In this document: one piece after another, positions 63,517 through 64,000 of the stretch
Layout of the letters: each line of letters begins with the position of its first letter
How positions within the stretch are numbered: position 1 is the stretch's first letter
Assembly (NCBI GenBank): GCA_023376005.1
Contig: CM042151.1
Coordinates: forward strand, 80,386,917 to 80,450,916
Reading direction: 5' to 3'
Source: Doryteuthis pealeii
Taxonomy: Eukaryota > Mollusca > Cephalopoda > Myopsida > Loliginidae
DNA: 64,000 bases
Made by a program: the position numbers and the translations under genes
The notes under the pieces: model-generated
Seen by the model: the letters and a program-made list of their open reading frames with translations, nothing else
Told to the model about the DNA's origin: nothing
The model's database searches: none

Positions 63517-64000
63517 GCAAATTTATCATTTAAAATTTTTTATTCCTCTTCCATGATTTATGACGATTAAAATTTTTTATTCCTCTTCCATGATTTATGA
63601 CGATTAAAATTTTTTATTCCTCTCCATGATTTATGACAATTAAAATTTTTTTATTCCTCTTCCATGATTTATGACAATTAGCCTCTTCCATGATTTATGA
63701 CAATTAGAATTTTTTTATTCCTCTTCCATGATTTATGACAATTAGAATTTTTTTATTCCTCTTCCATGATTTATGACAATTAAAATTTATCATTTAAAAT
63801 TTTTTATTCCTCTTCCATGATTTATGACGATTAAAATTTTTTTATTCCTCTTCCATGATTTATGACGATTAAAATTTTTATTCCCATTCCATGATTTATG
63901 ACAATTAAAATTTTTTATTCCTCTTCCATGATTTATGACAATTAAAATTTATCATTTAAAATTTTTTATTCCCATTCCATGATTTATGACAATTAAAAAT
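63517..64000 (+). repeat. Minisatellite, about 37-bp unit, at least 12 copies
   Basis: The unit AAATTTTTTATTCCTCTTCC plus ATGATTTATGACGATTA repeats to the window end. Variants: GACAATTA for GACGATTA, CCCATTCC for CTCTTCC, an inserted TATCATTTAAAATT three times, and one shortened copy near 63680. The array continues beyond the window. Confidence 0.93.

Overview
The window looks like nuclear DNA from an invertebrate animal. It is AT-rich, almost free of genes and packed with interspersed repeats. No bacterial or viral organisation is visible. The only clear host genes are C2H2 zinc-finger (ZNF) genes with an uninterrupted finger-coding exon: a 3' end at 1-194, then 10692-11396 (+), 26884-27741 (-) and 52238-53059 (+). 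ZNF expansion, three or more tRNA-derived SINE families, an R4/Dong-like LINE, Tc1 remnants and TTAGGG-like tracts fit a mollusc or other lophotrochozoan best. That placement is inference; no single gene proves it.

Layout. 0-10 kb: ZNF 3' end, SINE, Tc1/mariner debris, a 5S-rRNA-like segment, several repeat families and a foldback MITE. 10-15 kb: an 8-finger gene, then palindromes carrying hammerhead ribozyme motifs. 15-26 kb: AT-rich DNA, repeat families A, B and D, Gypsy-gag fragments fused to a SINE tail, and a MITE with 8-bp target duplications. 26.9-27.7 kb: a 10-finger gene on the minus strand. 28-35 kb: a roughly 132-bp satellite of about 30 units that seems to have grown from a SINE-like tail. 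35-40 kb: SINEs, a 2.5-kb AT-rich inverted-repeat element and a foldback element with TTAGGG-like cores. 40-44 kb: broken copies of an RLE-type LINE in both orientations inside TAA/TTA tracts. 44-52 kb: SINEs, LINE debris, the second TTAGGG-core element and a segmental duplicate of the 18.6-20.2 kb block. 52.2-53.1 kb: a 9-finger gene. 54-64 kb: a dense zone of hammerhead elements, SINEs, MITEs and a LINE remnant, ending in a 37-bp minisatellite that runs off the edge.

The most interesting system is a set of short retroelement-like units with self-cleaving hammerhead ribozyme motifs (type I, minimal stem III). Eight motifs with intact core bases and paired stems can be drawn by hand: 12357-12397 (-), 12515-12555 (+), 55471-55512 (+), 56641-56682 (-), 56967-57008 (-), 62373-62418 (+), 62588-62629 (-) and 62724-62765 (+). 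Further decayed ones occur. Three lie just downstream of a tRNA-like head with A and B boxes, and most of the units run into a (TA)n tail. Three loci are head-to-head palindromes, so ribozyme motifs sit on opposite strands of one inverted repeat. This suggests a diverse family of tRNA-headed, hammerhead-bearing, TA-tailed SINE-like elements with a habit of forming palindromic dimers. Hammerheads are known from Penelope-like elements, retrozymes and the schistosome SINE-like satellite; whether this arrangement is already described cannot be decided from the sequence alone.
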